Assembly (NCBI RefSeq): GCF_963583255.1
Contig: NC_084803.1
Span: 20,230,428-20,294,427, forward strand
Direction of reading: 5' to 3'
Length of the DNA: 64,000 nucleotides
DNA from: Pyrus communis
Taxonomy: Eukaryota; Streptophyta; Magnoliopsida; Rosales; Rosaceae
Every line of letters starts with the position of its first letter. Position 1 is the first letter of the stretch. A program made the translations under genes and the position numbers. The notes under the pieces are model-generated. The model was given only the letters and a program-made list of their open reading frames with translations, had not been told where the DNA came from and searched no databases. Positions 1-11,010 of the stretch are shown piece after piece.

Positions 1-629
1 TGGCCACCATTAGGATATTTAGAAAAGTAATTCGATGCAATTTTGGCAAAGGGCTGTCCCTGGAAGTGACTAAGGCTTCTTATGGTTAATATGTGTAACT
101 TCTTATGATGCACGACACGTCTTAAGGGTTATATGGTTTTTCAAAAGGATTTCACAAAAACTTAATGAGTCTTGCCTGTTCACATTTGATTTGGACGCCA
201 CAAACCGGTTGCATGTTAGATATACGTTCTATGTTGGAAAAGTAGGGCATACTTTAGGAAAACCTAACCTTCAAAATATGCATGGGTAATTCATAAGTAA
301 TTGGAAGAACTATGTAAGATTGTTAAGGTGACAGCGGAACCCTATGCTTAAATAGATTTTCAAACTATTTTCTTTTGTTCTCTTTACTTTGCCAATTTGT
401 TTAATTGTTTTTAATTAAATTCGTTTTTAATATTTTAGGTCATCAAATCAACCTCTTCCAAACTTTATTTTCAAATAATTAATTTAGATTTGGTTTTAAC
501 ATAAATTATTCATTCAATCCTTGTGCAAAAACGACCTTGCTTGATCTACTAAACTACAATTACCTTGTACTCTTGCAAGTATTTTAAGTACTTTTATCCT
601 TACTTTTGCAAATGGTAAAAATCCTATCA
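1..629 (+). repeat. 5' LTR (3' part) of Athila-like non-autonomous retrotransposon
   Basis: This stretch is repeated almost base for base at about 5014-5645, including the opening TGGCCACCRTTAGGATATTT and the end AATCYTATCA. The right edge is placed at the terminal CA at 629, just before a tRNA primer-binding site. The left part of the LTR lies outside the window. The two copies differ by scattered substitutions and a few small indels, so the insertion is old rather than recent. Confidence 0.85.
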
Positions 630-632
630 AGA

Positions 633-652
633 AATTAGCGCCGTTGCCGAGA
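633..652 (+). other. Primer-binding site (tRNA-Asp type) of the Athila-like element
   Basis: The block TTAGCGCCGTTGCCGAGAAT starts three bases after the end of the 5' LTR. Athila and Tat lineage Ty3/gypsy elements use a near-identical TGGCGCCGTTGCCGGGGA site complementary to the 3' end of tRNA-Asp. Two or three mismatches fit an ageing copy. Confidence 0.75.
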
Positions 653-661
653 ATTGTTTTA

Positions 662-952
662 AATAATTTGCGTTTATTTTTTTTAGGTTACAACTTCATT
701 TTGAGAGCTGTACAACCAGGACCACCATTATGGGTTTCATTAGCAGAACAGGGGTTTTATGGATTTCAACCTACAGTTTGTGCTCTTTGCTGTTTAAATA
801 CGCATGATATTTTGCAGTGTCCTAAGAGAGAATATTTTCTAGCATATATGCAAGAGCATGTTAATATGAGGAACAAATCACAAAAGCGTTGGAATGATCC
901 CAGCTATGATTTCTACACCCTAAGGTTGAATGAGTATCTTAGTTTTATGTGA
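662..952 (+). pseudogene. gag-like remnant with one CCHC zinc knuckle
   Basis: An open frame runs through here to a stop at 950-952, but there is no ATG before the conserved part, so a normal start is missing. The translation holds a perfect retroviral-type CX2CX4HX4C knuckle encoded at 779-820 (CALC, then His, then a final Cys), preceded by a Pro-rich segment. This is the nucleocapsid signature of gag in Athila-type elements. A second short open stretch at 1025-1252 is acidic and Gln/Glu-rich and may be a further relic of the same gene. It is probably non-functional. Confidence 0.55.
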
Positions 953-3346
953 GCAAGTAATCATTAGCTTTTTGAGCAGCCTAATGTCCCACAAAAGGTT
1001 TCGGTGTAGGATTAACTCTCCAAATTGGCAGAATCAACTAAGTTGTACATTAAAAGAAGCAATGGAGAATTTCAGATCATTAACACTTTGACTGAAGAGC
1101 CTAAGGAGCAAGATGGGCACTTTGCACAAAGGAATATTGAACAACAAAAGGAGGAAGCCAATTTTTCTAATCAAACTATAGCTAACCCACAAGATTCGGA
1201 GGAATGCTCCACAATTCAAGAAGTAAACTGTGGGACAAGCTATGTTGATTGAGAGGTTGGTGTAGGAATTGATGAGCCATCTACCTGTTGTTCACGCCCA
1301 AGGAAGGAAACATCATATGCTGATCCTGAACTTTCCACAGATCCCATTGCTACCCCAAGTCTATATGCCAAACATTCTCTTTCAAGAGGCTGCAAAGCCA
1401 CCCACAGCTGCAAGAAAGCTTCAAAACTGACAGTGTAACTGCACAACCCTTTACACTTGAGGAAATTCATGTGGAGTCCTGCTAGAATGTTAAAATCTAC
1501 AAGAAAAAGAAGAAGCTTAATGGCAGCCCAATTCTTCGTCAAGAAATTCAACCAATAAAAAAATTATGGGTGTTAAATACAAGGTTTAAGTCAGTTTGGT
1601 AGAGACATCAACCTATTTGTAAAAACCCCTATTTGCTTACAAAAATTCATTCACACGGAAGGGTGGATATCAAAGATTCAACCAATGAATTTAAATGCAC
1701 AATTCAAGTCAATCCTTACCTACCATTATCCAATGATGCAGCAAAAGAGTGGTTGATTTTAAAAGGACAAGTAACGTGATCATCAGTTCCTCTACATCTA
1801 GCTATAGACGTTAATTAAAGCGCTAATTAGGAGGCAACCCAATTTTTCGAAACTCTTTTCTTTTTATTTCCATTCATTTTATTTTCTTGCTTTTATTCTT
1901 TATCACCAAAAAAAAAAATCAAGAAAATTGAAAAACACAAAAGTAGTCATTTTTTTTAGTTAATTAGTATTTTATTTTGGGTTTATTCTAGTTAGATTTT
2001 TAATATGTGATCTTTGCAGGTTGCATTTGGAGGCAATTTAGCCCTAGATATCCACTGAGCGGGCAAATTCTCCCTGCACCAGGTTACCACTTCGAATCCA
2101 GGTGCCTCTGTTTTCTTTTCTTTCTTTATTTTTCTGTTTTATAATTTGTTATTTATTTATTTATTTATTTTTAATTTTTGTTGTTTATTTATTTTTATTT
2201 TTTTATTAGTTTTCTTTGGTAGTCTTTTTCATTTGAGTTATTTTTATAGTTTTATTTTATTTTTGTCATGTTTATTTTTCACACCTTGAAGATAATGTGT
2301 GATTTAAGTTTGGGGGAAATAAGATTTTTAGGTTTTTAATTTTTGAGTCAATTAAAAAAAAAATTCATTCTTTTTAAGTTAATATCCATAGAATATTTTA
2401 AACGTTAGAACAAATGGACATGGTGAAGGTTAATCCCATAATAGAGTCTTTTCTATTTATCATTGCTTAGACACTAATTCATGAGTTATACTTTGAAATT
2501 TTGCACATTCACATCAACATGGTTTGTGGGGAGTGAGATTGAAACACTTACTTTTAGTCTAAGTTTATTTTTAATTTTTTTTGTTTTAAATAAAGTAATG
2601 GTTAGCTCTTGTTATGAATAAAATAATAATTGTTCCACCCGAGGTTTTACTTAGTCACCGGGCCAGTCTTGCCTGATCAGTAGTGATTATCGCGTCAAAC
2701 GATAGAGTTTTGGCATAGGGTAGGGTGGTTGGTTGGTTTCGTAGTCTTTTCAGCTCGAGTTAGTAAGTCATTAGGGGTGTTCTACAACTAGTGCCCTAAA
2801 GCCTTAGTGGTTTGGAAGTCATTGACCTAAAGCTCGTTACATGGGTTAGATTGAAAGCTTAAGGGAACTGGCATTGCACAACCACCATTGTTACTAGGAA
2901 AAAAAAAAAAAAAAAAAAAAAAGGAGAAAAAAAAAGTGAAAAAAAAAATTTTATATCAAGTTATTATGTCTGAAGTGTGGAATAAAAAGGACAAAAGGTA
3001 GGGATTTTAATCAAGTCTTCTTAGCCATGTTGGTTCACTTTACACCAAAAGAAGTTCATGAATTATTTTCTAATTGATTCTAAATGGCTTAGACTCTATA
3101 GTGGGATTAGTTAGAACTTTTGAAAAGATGTTCTGATTTTTAATGTTTTCTATGATGACAACTTGCAGGTGAAAATTTTGTCTTAATTAATTTTTGTTTA
3201 AGTTTCTAGTCTGCTAGTTTTTATATTTGTTTTTTAGTTTTGTTTTGATTGAGGACAAGAAAAAAGCTAAGTTTGGGGGTATTTGATGAATCCATACTAT
3301 ACCATATATTTTGCCTTATTCTTAGTTATAGTTTATTGGTTATTTT

Positions 3347-3561
3347 TAGGGGTGGAAAAAATTCCCAAAAATCCCGAACCGAACCGAAAAAATCCCAATC
3401 CCAAACCAAAAATTTCCCAAACCGAAATTCCCGAAATTTTCGGGATGCTATCCCGAACCGATCCCAAAATTTCGGTATGGGATTCGGGATTGGCTTCTCA
3501 ATATTTCGGGAATCCCATACCGAACCGAAAATATATAATGTTAATTATTATATATATATTT

Positions 3562-3599
<38 letters not shown>

Positions 3600-4079
3600 C
3601 TTTTATAATTGATGCTAGTAGTTTCTAATTCATGCTCTGCAACCTGGAATGCCCTACACCTTGCATATTTTTCATGTTCTGTTTGATATTCATGTGGATT
3701 TTATTATTGCGGCTGCCATGGCTGATGATTTCAGAAGACTTGATTCTTTTGTCTCTCAACAGATTGCAAAAAGGGTTTAATTAATTTGAATTTTGACTAT
3801 GATAAAAACAGTAAGACATGCCAGTGTTCAATTAAATGGTAGTGTGAATGAAATGAAATTCCTAGTTCATGAATGTGTTCTTAAATTATATATTTGAAGA
3901 ACAATTCATAATTTCATATTTCAATTTGGGATTCCCGATTTGTCCCAAAATCCCGAAAATATTTCGGGATTCCCGAAAATTTGGTTTGGGATTGGTCTTC
4001 AAATTCCCATCCCAAAAAATTTTGGTTTGGGATTCGGGATACTAGTTTCGGTATGGTATCCCATACCGAACCACCCCTA
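3347..4079. mobile_element. Non-autonomous hAT element nested in the 3' LTR
   Basis: The element starts TAGGGGTGG and ends CCACCCCTA. It is flanked by a perfect 8-bp target duplication, GTTATTTT, at 3339-3346 and 4080-4087. An 8-bp duplication with TAGGG-type ends is the hallmark of hAT transposons. The 733-bp interior has no transposase coding. It is built near both ends from many copies of CCCGAAA / GGGATTCGGGA subterminal motifs and has a (TA)n microsatellite at about 3566-3596. Apparent ORFs over it are compositional. Confidence 0.88.
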
Positions 4080-4702
4080 GTTATTTTGGTGGAACTTTGA
4101 TATTTTGTTATGTATTTTCAATGTAGGACATTCAACTTCATTTGGAGCAAAAAGTGATCATACAGATGAATTTTGGAGTGATTTCAATTTGGGGATGTTC
4201 ATGAGTGTTTCATGATGATTGTGTCAAAATTCCAGAGTTTTCTACCAAGTCGTTTGACCGTGGAAATAAAATAAAGACTCAACGCGCAGCTTTCCCAAAT
4301 TGACATTTTTGGATGTTTTGGGTATTTTAGAGGCCAAGATGGCATATTTTGAGGAAGATTCCTTCTGAAGATTTGTAGGGGACATCTTCAACTTTCAAAA
4401 GAAACTTTCTAGGACCAAATCAGAGTTGATTTGGTTGGTCAAAAGTCTGATTTTCTGATAAGTTCGAATTTCAATTTAAATAGGAAACCTTTTATTTCCT
4501 AGTTATCTTATTCTACTATGTTTCCTAGTTTTTAGAAGACATTTTTTAGGTAGGATTTTATTTTGTAGTAGTATTAAAAAGGTTATTTAGCCATTAGAAA
4601 GGAGAACGCATCAATACTTTGCTAGGCTTGGAGAGATTTTGACGATTCAAGTTTATTTTCAAGGTGTTTTCTATCTATGTTCTTAATAATATTTTATTTA
4701 AA

Positions 4703-4855
4703 GGAAAACTAATGAGAATGGCTTGAAAACTTTGAGTTTTAACGATAAGGACAAAATAAATGGTAAAGTGAATAGTACTAGGTTTGACTTTTTAGTGTAA
4801 AAATGTGGTTTTTCGTTAAAGTAAACAGTACTGCGGGCTTTTCGTTAAAACTCCC
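4703..4855 (+). repeat. Short interspersed repeat family A, copy 1
   Basis: About 150 bp running from AAAACTAATGAGAATGGCTT to CGTTAAAACTCCC. Two other copies occur at 30302-30453 (+) and 52352-52504 (-). All three share the order ACTTTGAGTTTTAAYGATAA, GTAAAAATGTG and TTTTTCGTTAAAGT. The ends are only weakly inverted (GGGAGTTTTAACGAAAA against GGAAAACTAATGAAAA), so it may be a MITE, but the superfamily is not settled. I recall very similar repeats as abundant in apple-type genomes. Confidence 0.7.
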
Positions 4856-5645
4856 TTTATTTTATGATTGTTAGTAACTGGTTTCGTTTGCTAGGGCGAG
4901 GCCACGAGTCTTAGCGAGAATAAGTAGTTTCTTTTCAATTTACTTATGATATTATGCATGCAAGTTTTGAATTATTAATTACCGATTTAAACTATCTAAT
5001 TGTCTTGATGATTGGCCACCGTTAGGATATTTAGAAAAGTAATTTGATGCAATTTTGGCAGAGGGTTGTCCCTGGAATTGACTAAGGCTTCTTGTGGTTA
5101 ATATGTGTAACTTCTTAGGATGGACGACACATCTTAAGGGTTATATGGTTTTTCAAAAGGATTTCACAAAACTTAATGAGTCTTGCGTGTTCACATTCGA
5201 TCTGGACGCCACAGATGGGTTGCATATTAGATATACGTTCTATGTTGGAGGTTCCAAGTAGGGCATACTTTAGGAAAACCTAACCTTCAAAATATGCATG
5301 GGTAATTCATAAGTAATTGGAAGAACTACATATGATTGTTAAGGTAACGGCGGAAACTAGTGCTTAAATAGATTTTCAAAACTATTTTCTTTTATTCTCT
5401 TTACTTTGCCAATTTATTTAATTCTTTTTAATTAAATTCGCTTTTAATATTTTAGGTCATAAAATCAACCTCTTCCAAATTTTGTTTTCAAATAATTAAT
5501 TAAGATTTGGTTTTAATATAAATTATTAATTCAATCCATGTGAAAAGTGACATGGTTTGAGCTGCTATACTACAATTACCTTGTACTCTTGCAAGTATTT
5601 TAAGTACTTTTATCCTTACTTTTGCAGGTGGTAAAAATCTTATCA

Positions 5646-6369
5646 TTAATTGTTTAGATAATCCCAAGTGAGATCGTAGTACTCTGTCTCCATTTAGCAA
5701 AAGACACTTGGTTTAGTTAAATCCAACCCGAGAAATGCTTTGCAGCTATCCTATTAATTACTTACAACTTCCCATAAAATGCTAAGAATTGTTTGGCCAT
5801 TTGCCTGTAGAAACATGACAAAGTGAGTTGCTAATCCATTAAGTAGTCTCTCTTGCCTTAGCAAGTTTCTCACATGGAGAGGCACCCCCTCCACCAACAA
5901 ATTCAAAAATTGAAAGAGAAGAAGGCAAATGCCATACAAACAAACCTCTCATGAAGAAAAACGTGACTTGATGCAAAGGACAAAATAATTGGAATCGTCT
6001 TTCCTTCTAATGAGACAATACAGATTAAGAATCTAGACAACCGTTGTTCACTCTCAGTTTGTGATAAAGACACTCAAAAATCAATATTTAAAACGCTCAG
6101 AAAAAGAGTATAGGATGAAATCTCATATGTTTCTCAAACTCATGGTGCTTGGATTTGATGTTAGAGGCAATCATGTGAACCAATTCTTATAGAGTAAGTT
6201 GAGTTTCTTCATTTATATGACTATTTTTCCACTTTTTGCTCTTGGTGGTGTCATATTCATCTAAGTTCATTCTTTTGCAACCAAAACTCTCTACCAAACT
6301 AAGCATAAATTATTAATTTTTTATAAGCCCCAAAACCCCAATAAAACTCCAACTTCTCTTCACAAAACC
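5646..6369. other. Intergenic region and 5' flank of the ARM/TPR gene
   Basis: No convincing gene is visible. The final 70 bases are the likely core promoter and leader of the downstream gene: a TATA-like TTTTTTATAAGCCCC lies at about 6315-6332, some 45 bp before the ATG at 6370. Short open frames on the minus strand here have no recognisable family. Confidence 0.5.
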
Positions 6370-8109
6370 ATGAACTCACAATCTCAAAACACCACCACCA
6401 AAACCTGTGATCCAGAGTGCACAAAACCCTCTTGTTTCTTCTGCAGCATGAATGAGCCGGACCCGTCTATCCGAAATGTGAAAATCATCAGAGCCTTGTT
6501 AGATTTGCCTTTCAGCCATGACCAAGAACATGTCCTTGTACTAAGCAGCCTGTGGAACATAGCCATGGAAAACCCTAATGACCCTGAATTTCCATCTCTT
6601 GGAATATTTGAATGCATGGCAAAGCTTATTCACAAAGGAGTCAATGACAAGGAGTGGCTGCTGACTGATCAGAACATTTATATTCCTTACTATGCTGCTC
6701 ATATCATCGGGTCATACGCCATGAACATAGTTGAATTTGCTGAGAAGGCTGTAAAATCCGGGGTGGTTTTGCCTTTATTAGAGCTGATGAGAGGTGAGAT
6801 CACATGGGTGGAGCAGCGGGTAGCGGTTCATGCTCTTGTTCATATAGCTGGACATGACAAGGTGTTTGAAGAAGCCTTTTCTGCAAATGAGTTCGAGATT
6901 GTAGAATTAGCCATGGAGATAGCCTTGACTGGCCCAAAAGAGGTTTACGATAAGTTTGCTGGGTTGGAACGTACAGAAAGATTGAAGTACCATTGCAATT
7001 TGGTTACAAGTGGGGTTGATGGAGGGTTGGAGATTGAGAACCGAAAGGCGGAAGAGTGGGCGAGCCAGCTTCAGTGCTGGTCTTTCAGCCTTCTCCACTC
7101 CTTTGCATGCAGAGAAAAGTCTCTAAATTTAATCTGCAAGAAGGAATTCTTGATTAAATTGTGTGTAATGTGGGGTGGTTTGGAAAATCAAACCTCACCT
7201 GCTGGAATTGGGTTGTTGAGAACACTTTGTCAAACCAAATTTGGTAGACAAAGTGTAGCGAATTCGGAAGAAGTCGTGGAGGCACTCTGCAATCTGTCGA
7301 GGTCATCAGATGATTGGCAGATCATGGCCATTGATTCCCTCTTGCTTCTTCTCAAAGACCCCGAAACAAGATACAAAGTCATGGAGAAATCAGTTGTGTT
7401 TCTTGTTGATCTGGTCGAGCTTAGAAGCTGTGGAGGAAGACCGAAAGTAGGAGACACAATTGCGCAGACGCTCTTAATAGATTATCATAAAATAAAGTAT
7501 GGAAATTTAAAAGTGGAAAGCAAAAACGCTGAGATAGCATTGGAAGAGATATGGGATTTGAAGGTTGACAGAAAGAGGAGAGAGAGACTAATGTTTGAAC
7601 AAGAAGTTAGAAAGAAAAAATCAATGGTGAAGGAGCTGAAGCAACGAGGGAATGAAAGCTTTCGGTCTGGGAACCTTCAAAAAGCTGTGCTGGAGTACAC
7701 AGAGGCCATGGATTTGTGCCCGCTGAAGATACAAAACGAGAGGATCGTGCTGCATAGCAATAGAGCTCAGTGTTTCTTGCTGTTGAAGAAGCCTGATGCT
7801 GTCATTAGTGACACCACCCGAGCTCTGTGCTTATCTAGCTCAATGAGTCCTCATGGTAAGAGCCTGTGGAGAAGATCACAGGCTTATGACATGAAAGGGT
7901 TGGCCAAAGAGAGCTTGATGGACTGCTTAGCGTTTGTTAATGACCGATTGAAGTCTGAGGAACCCAAAACTGAAAAAATCCCGAGCTACGCGGCACATAT
8001 GTATATCAAGCAGATGAACAGAACCTGGTTGTTTGCTCCTGCCACGTCCAGGACGTTTAACATGCATGAAGATTTATTAGAACTCCATGAGCGCTGTGAG
8101 TCCTCTTAA
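6370..8109 (+). CDS. ARM-repeat / TPR-like protein (579 aa, intronless)
   Basis: The protein matches the plant ARM-repeat/tetratricopeptide-like family (Arabidopsis At5g10200 type), of unknown biochemical function. Residues 13-25 hold a Cys cluster (Cys13, 17, 22, 25) typical of the family N-terminus. Residues about 40-370 are helical repeats of armadillo type, with motifs such as VLPLLELM and VEALCNLSRSS. Residues about 400-420 are a very basic helix. Residues about 420-525 form a TPR module (KELKQRGNESFRSGNLQKAV, then LHSNRAQCFLLL) resembling co-chaperone TPRs that bind Hsp90/Hsp70 tails. The ATG is the first in frame and follows a TATA-like box, and length fits the family. There is no signal peptide, so it is probably cytosolic. 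Family assignment is firm; a chaperone-adaptor role is inference. Confidence 0.92.
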   Translation: MNSQSQNTTTKTCDPECTKPSCFFCSMNEPDPSIRNVKIIRALLDLPFSHDQEHVLVLSSLWNIAMENPNDPEFPSLGIFECMAKLIHKGVNDKEWLLTDQNIYIPYYAAHIIGSYAMNIVEFAEKAVKSGVVLPLLELMRGEITWVEQRVAVHALVHIAGHDKVFEEAFSANEFEIVELAMEIALTGPKEVYDKFAGLERTERLKYHCNLVTSGVDGGLEIENRKAEEWASQLQCWSFSLLHSFACREKSLNLICKKEFLIKLCVMWGGLENQTSPAGIGLLRTLCQTKFGRQSVANSEEVVEALCNLSRSSDDWQIMAIDSLLLLLKDPETRYKVMEKSVVFLVDLVELRSCGGRPKVGDTIAQTLLIDYHKIKYGNLKVESKNAEIALEEIWDLKVDRKRRERLMFEQEVRKKKSMVKELKQRGNESFRSGNLQKAVLEYTEAMDLCPLKIQNERIVLHSNRAQCFLLLKKPDAVISDTTRALCLSSSMSPHGKSLWRRSQAYDMKGLAKESLMDCLAFVNDRLKSEEPKTEKIPSYAAHMYIKQMNRTWLFAPATSRTFNMHEDLLELHERCESS

Positions 8110-8195
8110 CTAAGCACAGTCTATTAATCTCGATTTGCAACGTTGCTCTTTTCTTATTTTGGTAATTGCTACATTTTTATATTAAGTAATAGTGT

Positions 8196-8935
8196 AATAC
8201 CAATAATGTATCACTTTAGAGTTTAGAGTAGTATCTAACACATTGTCGATGAAGCATTCTTCTCTTCTTATTTGGTAAAGCATTGCTAGAGTGGCGGGTA
8301 ATACTATTTACTTTACAATATCTATTACATTATCAAAGAAAGCATTATCATTTTCTTATTTGGGATAGTCAAGTACCAATTAACATTAACTACTAGGTTG
8401 TCAATATCTAGTAATTTTGACACTGTATCAATTTTCAGTATCCAGTACGTTGCCGTTGCAATATTACTCTGATTCTTACTAAGAAAATCTTGACACCAAT
8501 CTACAGTAACGGCTAGGTTGTCGATATGTGGTAATACCAACAATGTATCACTTTACAGTATTTAGTACATTGTCGTCATAACATTACTCTTATTCTTACT
8601 AGGAAAATCCTGGCACCAATCTACAATATTAGCTAGGTTGTCGATATGTAGTAATACGACAATGTATCACTTTACAATATAGCACATTGTTGATGCAACA
8701 TTACCGTTTACTTATATGAGAAAGTCGATACCAATTTACAGGTTGTTGAGATCTAGTAATAACATTTTATTAATTTACATTATCTAATACATGGTCAATG
8801 CACAATTACTCTTTTCTTGTTTGGGAAAGCTATGTACCAATTTATAGTAATTGCTTGATTTTGATATTCGATAATACCGACACTATATCACTTTACAATA
8901 CCTAATACATTGTAAATGCAATATTACTCTTTTCA
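8196..8935. repeat. Degraded tandem array, ~105-120 bp unit, about seven copies
   Basis: The phrase TGTATCACTTTACARTAT recurs at about 8208, 8307, 8424, 8544, 8663, 8768 and 8885. It is followed each time by a (T)AGTACATTGTCGATGCA-like block, TTACTCTTTTCTTAYT, GAAAGTCxxxACCAATTTACA and GGTTGTCGATATSTAGTAAT. Units have diverged by substitutions and short deletions. The array starts about 90 bp after the stop of the ARM/TPR gene, so the first unit may lie in its 3' UTR. Confidence 0.8.
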
Positions 8936-10086
8936 TAAACCCACTGGTAATGTTTCACTTTCCATCACATTGTGCTCCCACTTGTGCTTAATCACATTCA
9001 TTTGTCTTACAGGCAGACCTACCATTGAAGAAGAAACATTTGATGAACAAAGATGGAGAAAGGTAGAAAGGGAAAGAAGAAGAAAGGATATAAATCTTAG
9101 TGATAGAGTGGGAAGATTGAAAATAGGGTAAGGGGAAGAAGACAAAATCAATAAACTTCTGCAACTCGAAAAAAGAACAGACATTCTCTGGCTTCCTCTC
9201 CATCAGGATTTAAGGACAGTTTTGTCTTTATGTCTACAGTCCACCGGCAGTGTGTTATGCGTATTGACCATAATGCCCTTATTATTTCAAATTTTGGGAT
9301 GGGGATTGTCGGTATGACAATTTGGTTTTTCAGAGAAACCATGAATCATTTTGTGCTATTCTTTTTCCCTTCTTTTTTTTTTTTTTTCCTTTTTTTTTTT
9401 GCGCTTTTTTTTTTTAGCAACATTTTCGTGCTTCAAAGATTGACAATTACAAACTTTCAATTTCAATCATTCTCATAAAAAGTTTTGTGGTGTTTCGGAG
9501 TAAAGGATGGTTTAAATTTTTTAACCGATATATTTTTTATTTCTTTTTTATTTTTTTATCAAAAAATTCAACAATTAAAGAGACTGAATTATCGATACTC
9601 TAGAGCATTATATAAAATTTTGCATTTTCATATGCATATCATAGATCTTGGTTTCTTTGACTTCGTTACAAATACAGATTTTTCATTGGCATGGTACTAA
9701 TCATATGAATTAATTTCTTTGGCATATTATTTTGATAAAATATTTAGAGTTTCCACGGGGATTTGAGTTGCATAATCTGCTCATCAATTATAAATGTTGT
9801 AATTTGTATCAATTTGTGCAATTACAATCATCTCTTCATGCCACGCGTAATGTTACAATCACACTTATTAAATTTTCATGGTAAGGTGTACTTTCTTACA
9901 GATCTGCCAACTTTTTTGATAAGGTGTACTTTCTTACACTTGATATTGTAATTAACCATTATAAAACCTTCTAGTAACATAAAGTCCTTCAAAACCCAAT
10001 CAGATGTCGTTTTAAAGTATCATACCAAAAACTAATTGCACTCTTACTTTAGCAAAAGATAAATAATTTTATGGATGACAATTATT
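8936..10086. other. Intergenic, no gene recognised
   Basis: AT-rich sequence with long T-runs at about 9370-9416. A short basic open frame near 9040-9130 (Arg/Lys/Glu-rich) has no family I recognise. Nothing here supports a gene. Confidence 0.5.
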
Positions 10087-11010
10087 TGTTTTTTTTTTTT
10101 TTTTTGTCAAATGATAACTTTTATTAAATTTTAATAGAAACATTTATATCTTCAGTAAGAATATTAAATAAAAACTCTGGACTAAGAGCATCCCAACGAA
10201 AAACACTTTTATGCGAGGCAACATATAAGGCTACAGCATGAGTAGTGGCATTTCCATTTCGCTTGACAAACACAAACCTTACCCCTCCTAACTGAGACGC
10301 CAAATGACCAATATCATGGATAAAACACTCCAAAGTAGCATCTACCACATACTCCCCATTAAGCATACTAATTATCACCTGAGAGTCAAACTCAATCTCC
10401 ACTTCATCACAACCCATCTCAATGCATACCATTAACTCCGCACAAATCACAACAGCTTCTGCCATCTCCGCATTATTGAAAAATAGGCCTCCTTTCCCAC
10501 CAACCGCTTGCAGCAATCCACCAAAGTCCCTCATAACCCACCCATATCCTCCTTTGAGTGTCTTCCCACATCATGCACCGTCACAGTTAATCTTAAGCAC
10601 ACCATAATTTGGCCGCCTCCATCGAACTGATTGTCTAGCAAAGATAGCCCCATCCTCATCCTCACAACGGACAACAACTTACTTCTTAGAATTATGGCAT
10701 GCTCTGAATTCAATAATTTGATGCCTCACCAAATTAATCCCCTCCATGGGATTAGTCAACACTCCTTTAAACACCATCTCATTTCGACTCTTCCAAATTC
10801 TCCACATAACAAAAACACACTCTTGCAAAAGCTCCTCTTGTCTATCTTCATCACGAATCGAGCACATAACCCTTGCCAAGACTCACGAAAATCCTACCCC
10901 ATGATAGACTTCCATGTCTAGCTACATAGAGCATCAGTACCACAACACACGACTGAACTCGCATTCAAAAAACAAATGTTGCTCTATGTCCTCCGTTGCT
11001 CCACATTAGA
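10087..11010 (-). pseudogene. 5'-truncated LINE remnant (zf-RVT plus RNase H-like)
   Basis: Read on the minus strand, the relic opens at about 11005 with a zinc-binding reverse-transcriptase motif (Cys-Gly, then TEDIEQHLFFECEFS). It continues with WRIWKSRNEMVFKG (10879-10679), typical of the linker, and then an RNase H-like (RVT_3) domain in an open frame at 10534-10124 containing AEAVVICAELMVCIEMG and the conserved FVKRNGNATTHAVA block. In-frame stops and shifts separate the parts. A T-run at 10087-10106 is the A-tail on the sense strand. These features identify the 3' end of an L1-type plant retrotransposon that is dead. The left end and the A-tail are clear; the truncation point is approximate and no target duplication was found. 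Confidence 0.78.

Larger units (their letters stand above)
630..3283 (+). mobile_element. Internal domain of Athila-like LARD-type retrotransposon
   Basis: Between the two LTRs lie only about 2.65 kb, too short for a full gag-pol. Seen directly: a primer-binding site just after the LTR (633-652, TTAGCGCCGTTGCCGAGAAT, close to the tRNA-Asp site of Athila/Tat elements), a gag-like remnant with a zinc knuckle, a GGAGGCAACCCAAT motif at about 1829, and two AAGTTTGGGGG polypurine-type tracts (about 2306 and 3269). The second abuts the 3' LTR. No protease, reverse transcriptase or integrase motif is visible. I infer an internally deleted derivative that would depend on an autonomous partner. A long A-run lies at 2899-2922. 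Confidence 0.8.
3284..5645 (+). repeat. 3' LTR of Athila-like element (interrupted by a hAT insertion)
   Basis: It begins with TGATGAATCC directly after a polypurine tract and ends with AATCTTATCA, and its last 630 bases match the truncated 5' LTR at the window start. Its length is 2362 bp. Removing the nested hAT element with its duplicated target site (741 bp) leaves about 1.62 kb for the original LTR. A copy of the AACGAAAA-type short repeat also sits inside it at 4703-4855. The 5 bases after the LTR are TTAAT; the matching left target site is outside the window. Confidence 0.82.

Noticed and set aside
3249..3612. Two Lys/Pro/Asn-rich overlapping frames across the LTR/hAT junction
   Set aside because: They cross a transposon boundary and read subterminal repeats and a TA microsatellite, so they are not genes.
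8196..8935. CRISPR-like array
   Set aside because: Units are 105-120 bp, degenerate throughout and lack a conserved repeat with unique spacers. The host is a plant, and this is a simple tandem array.
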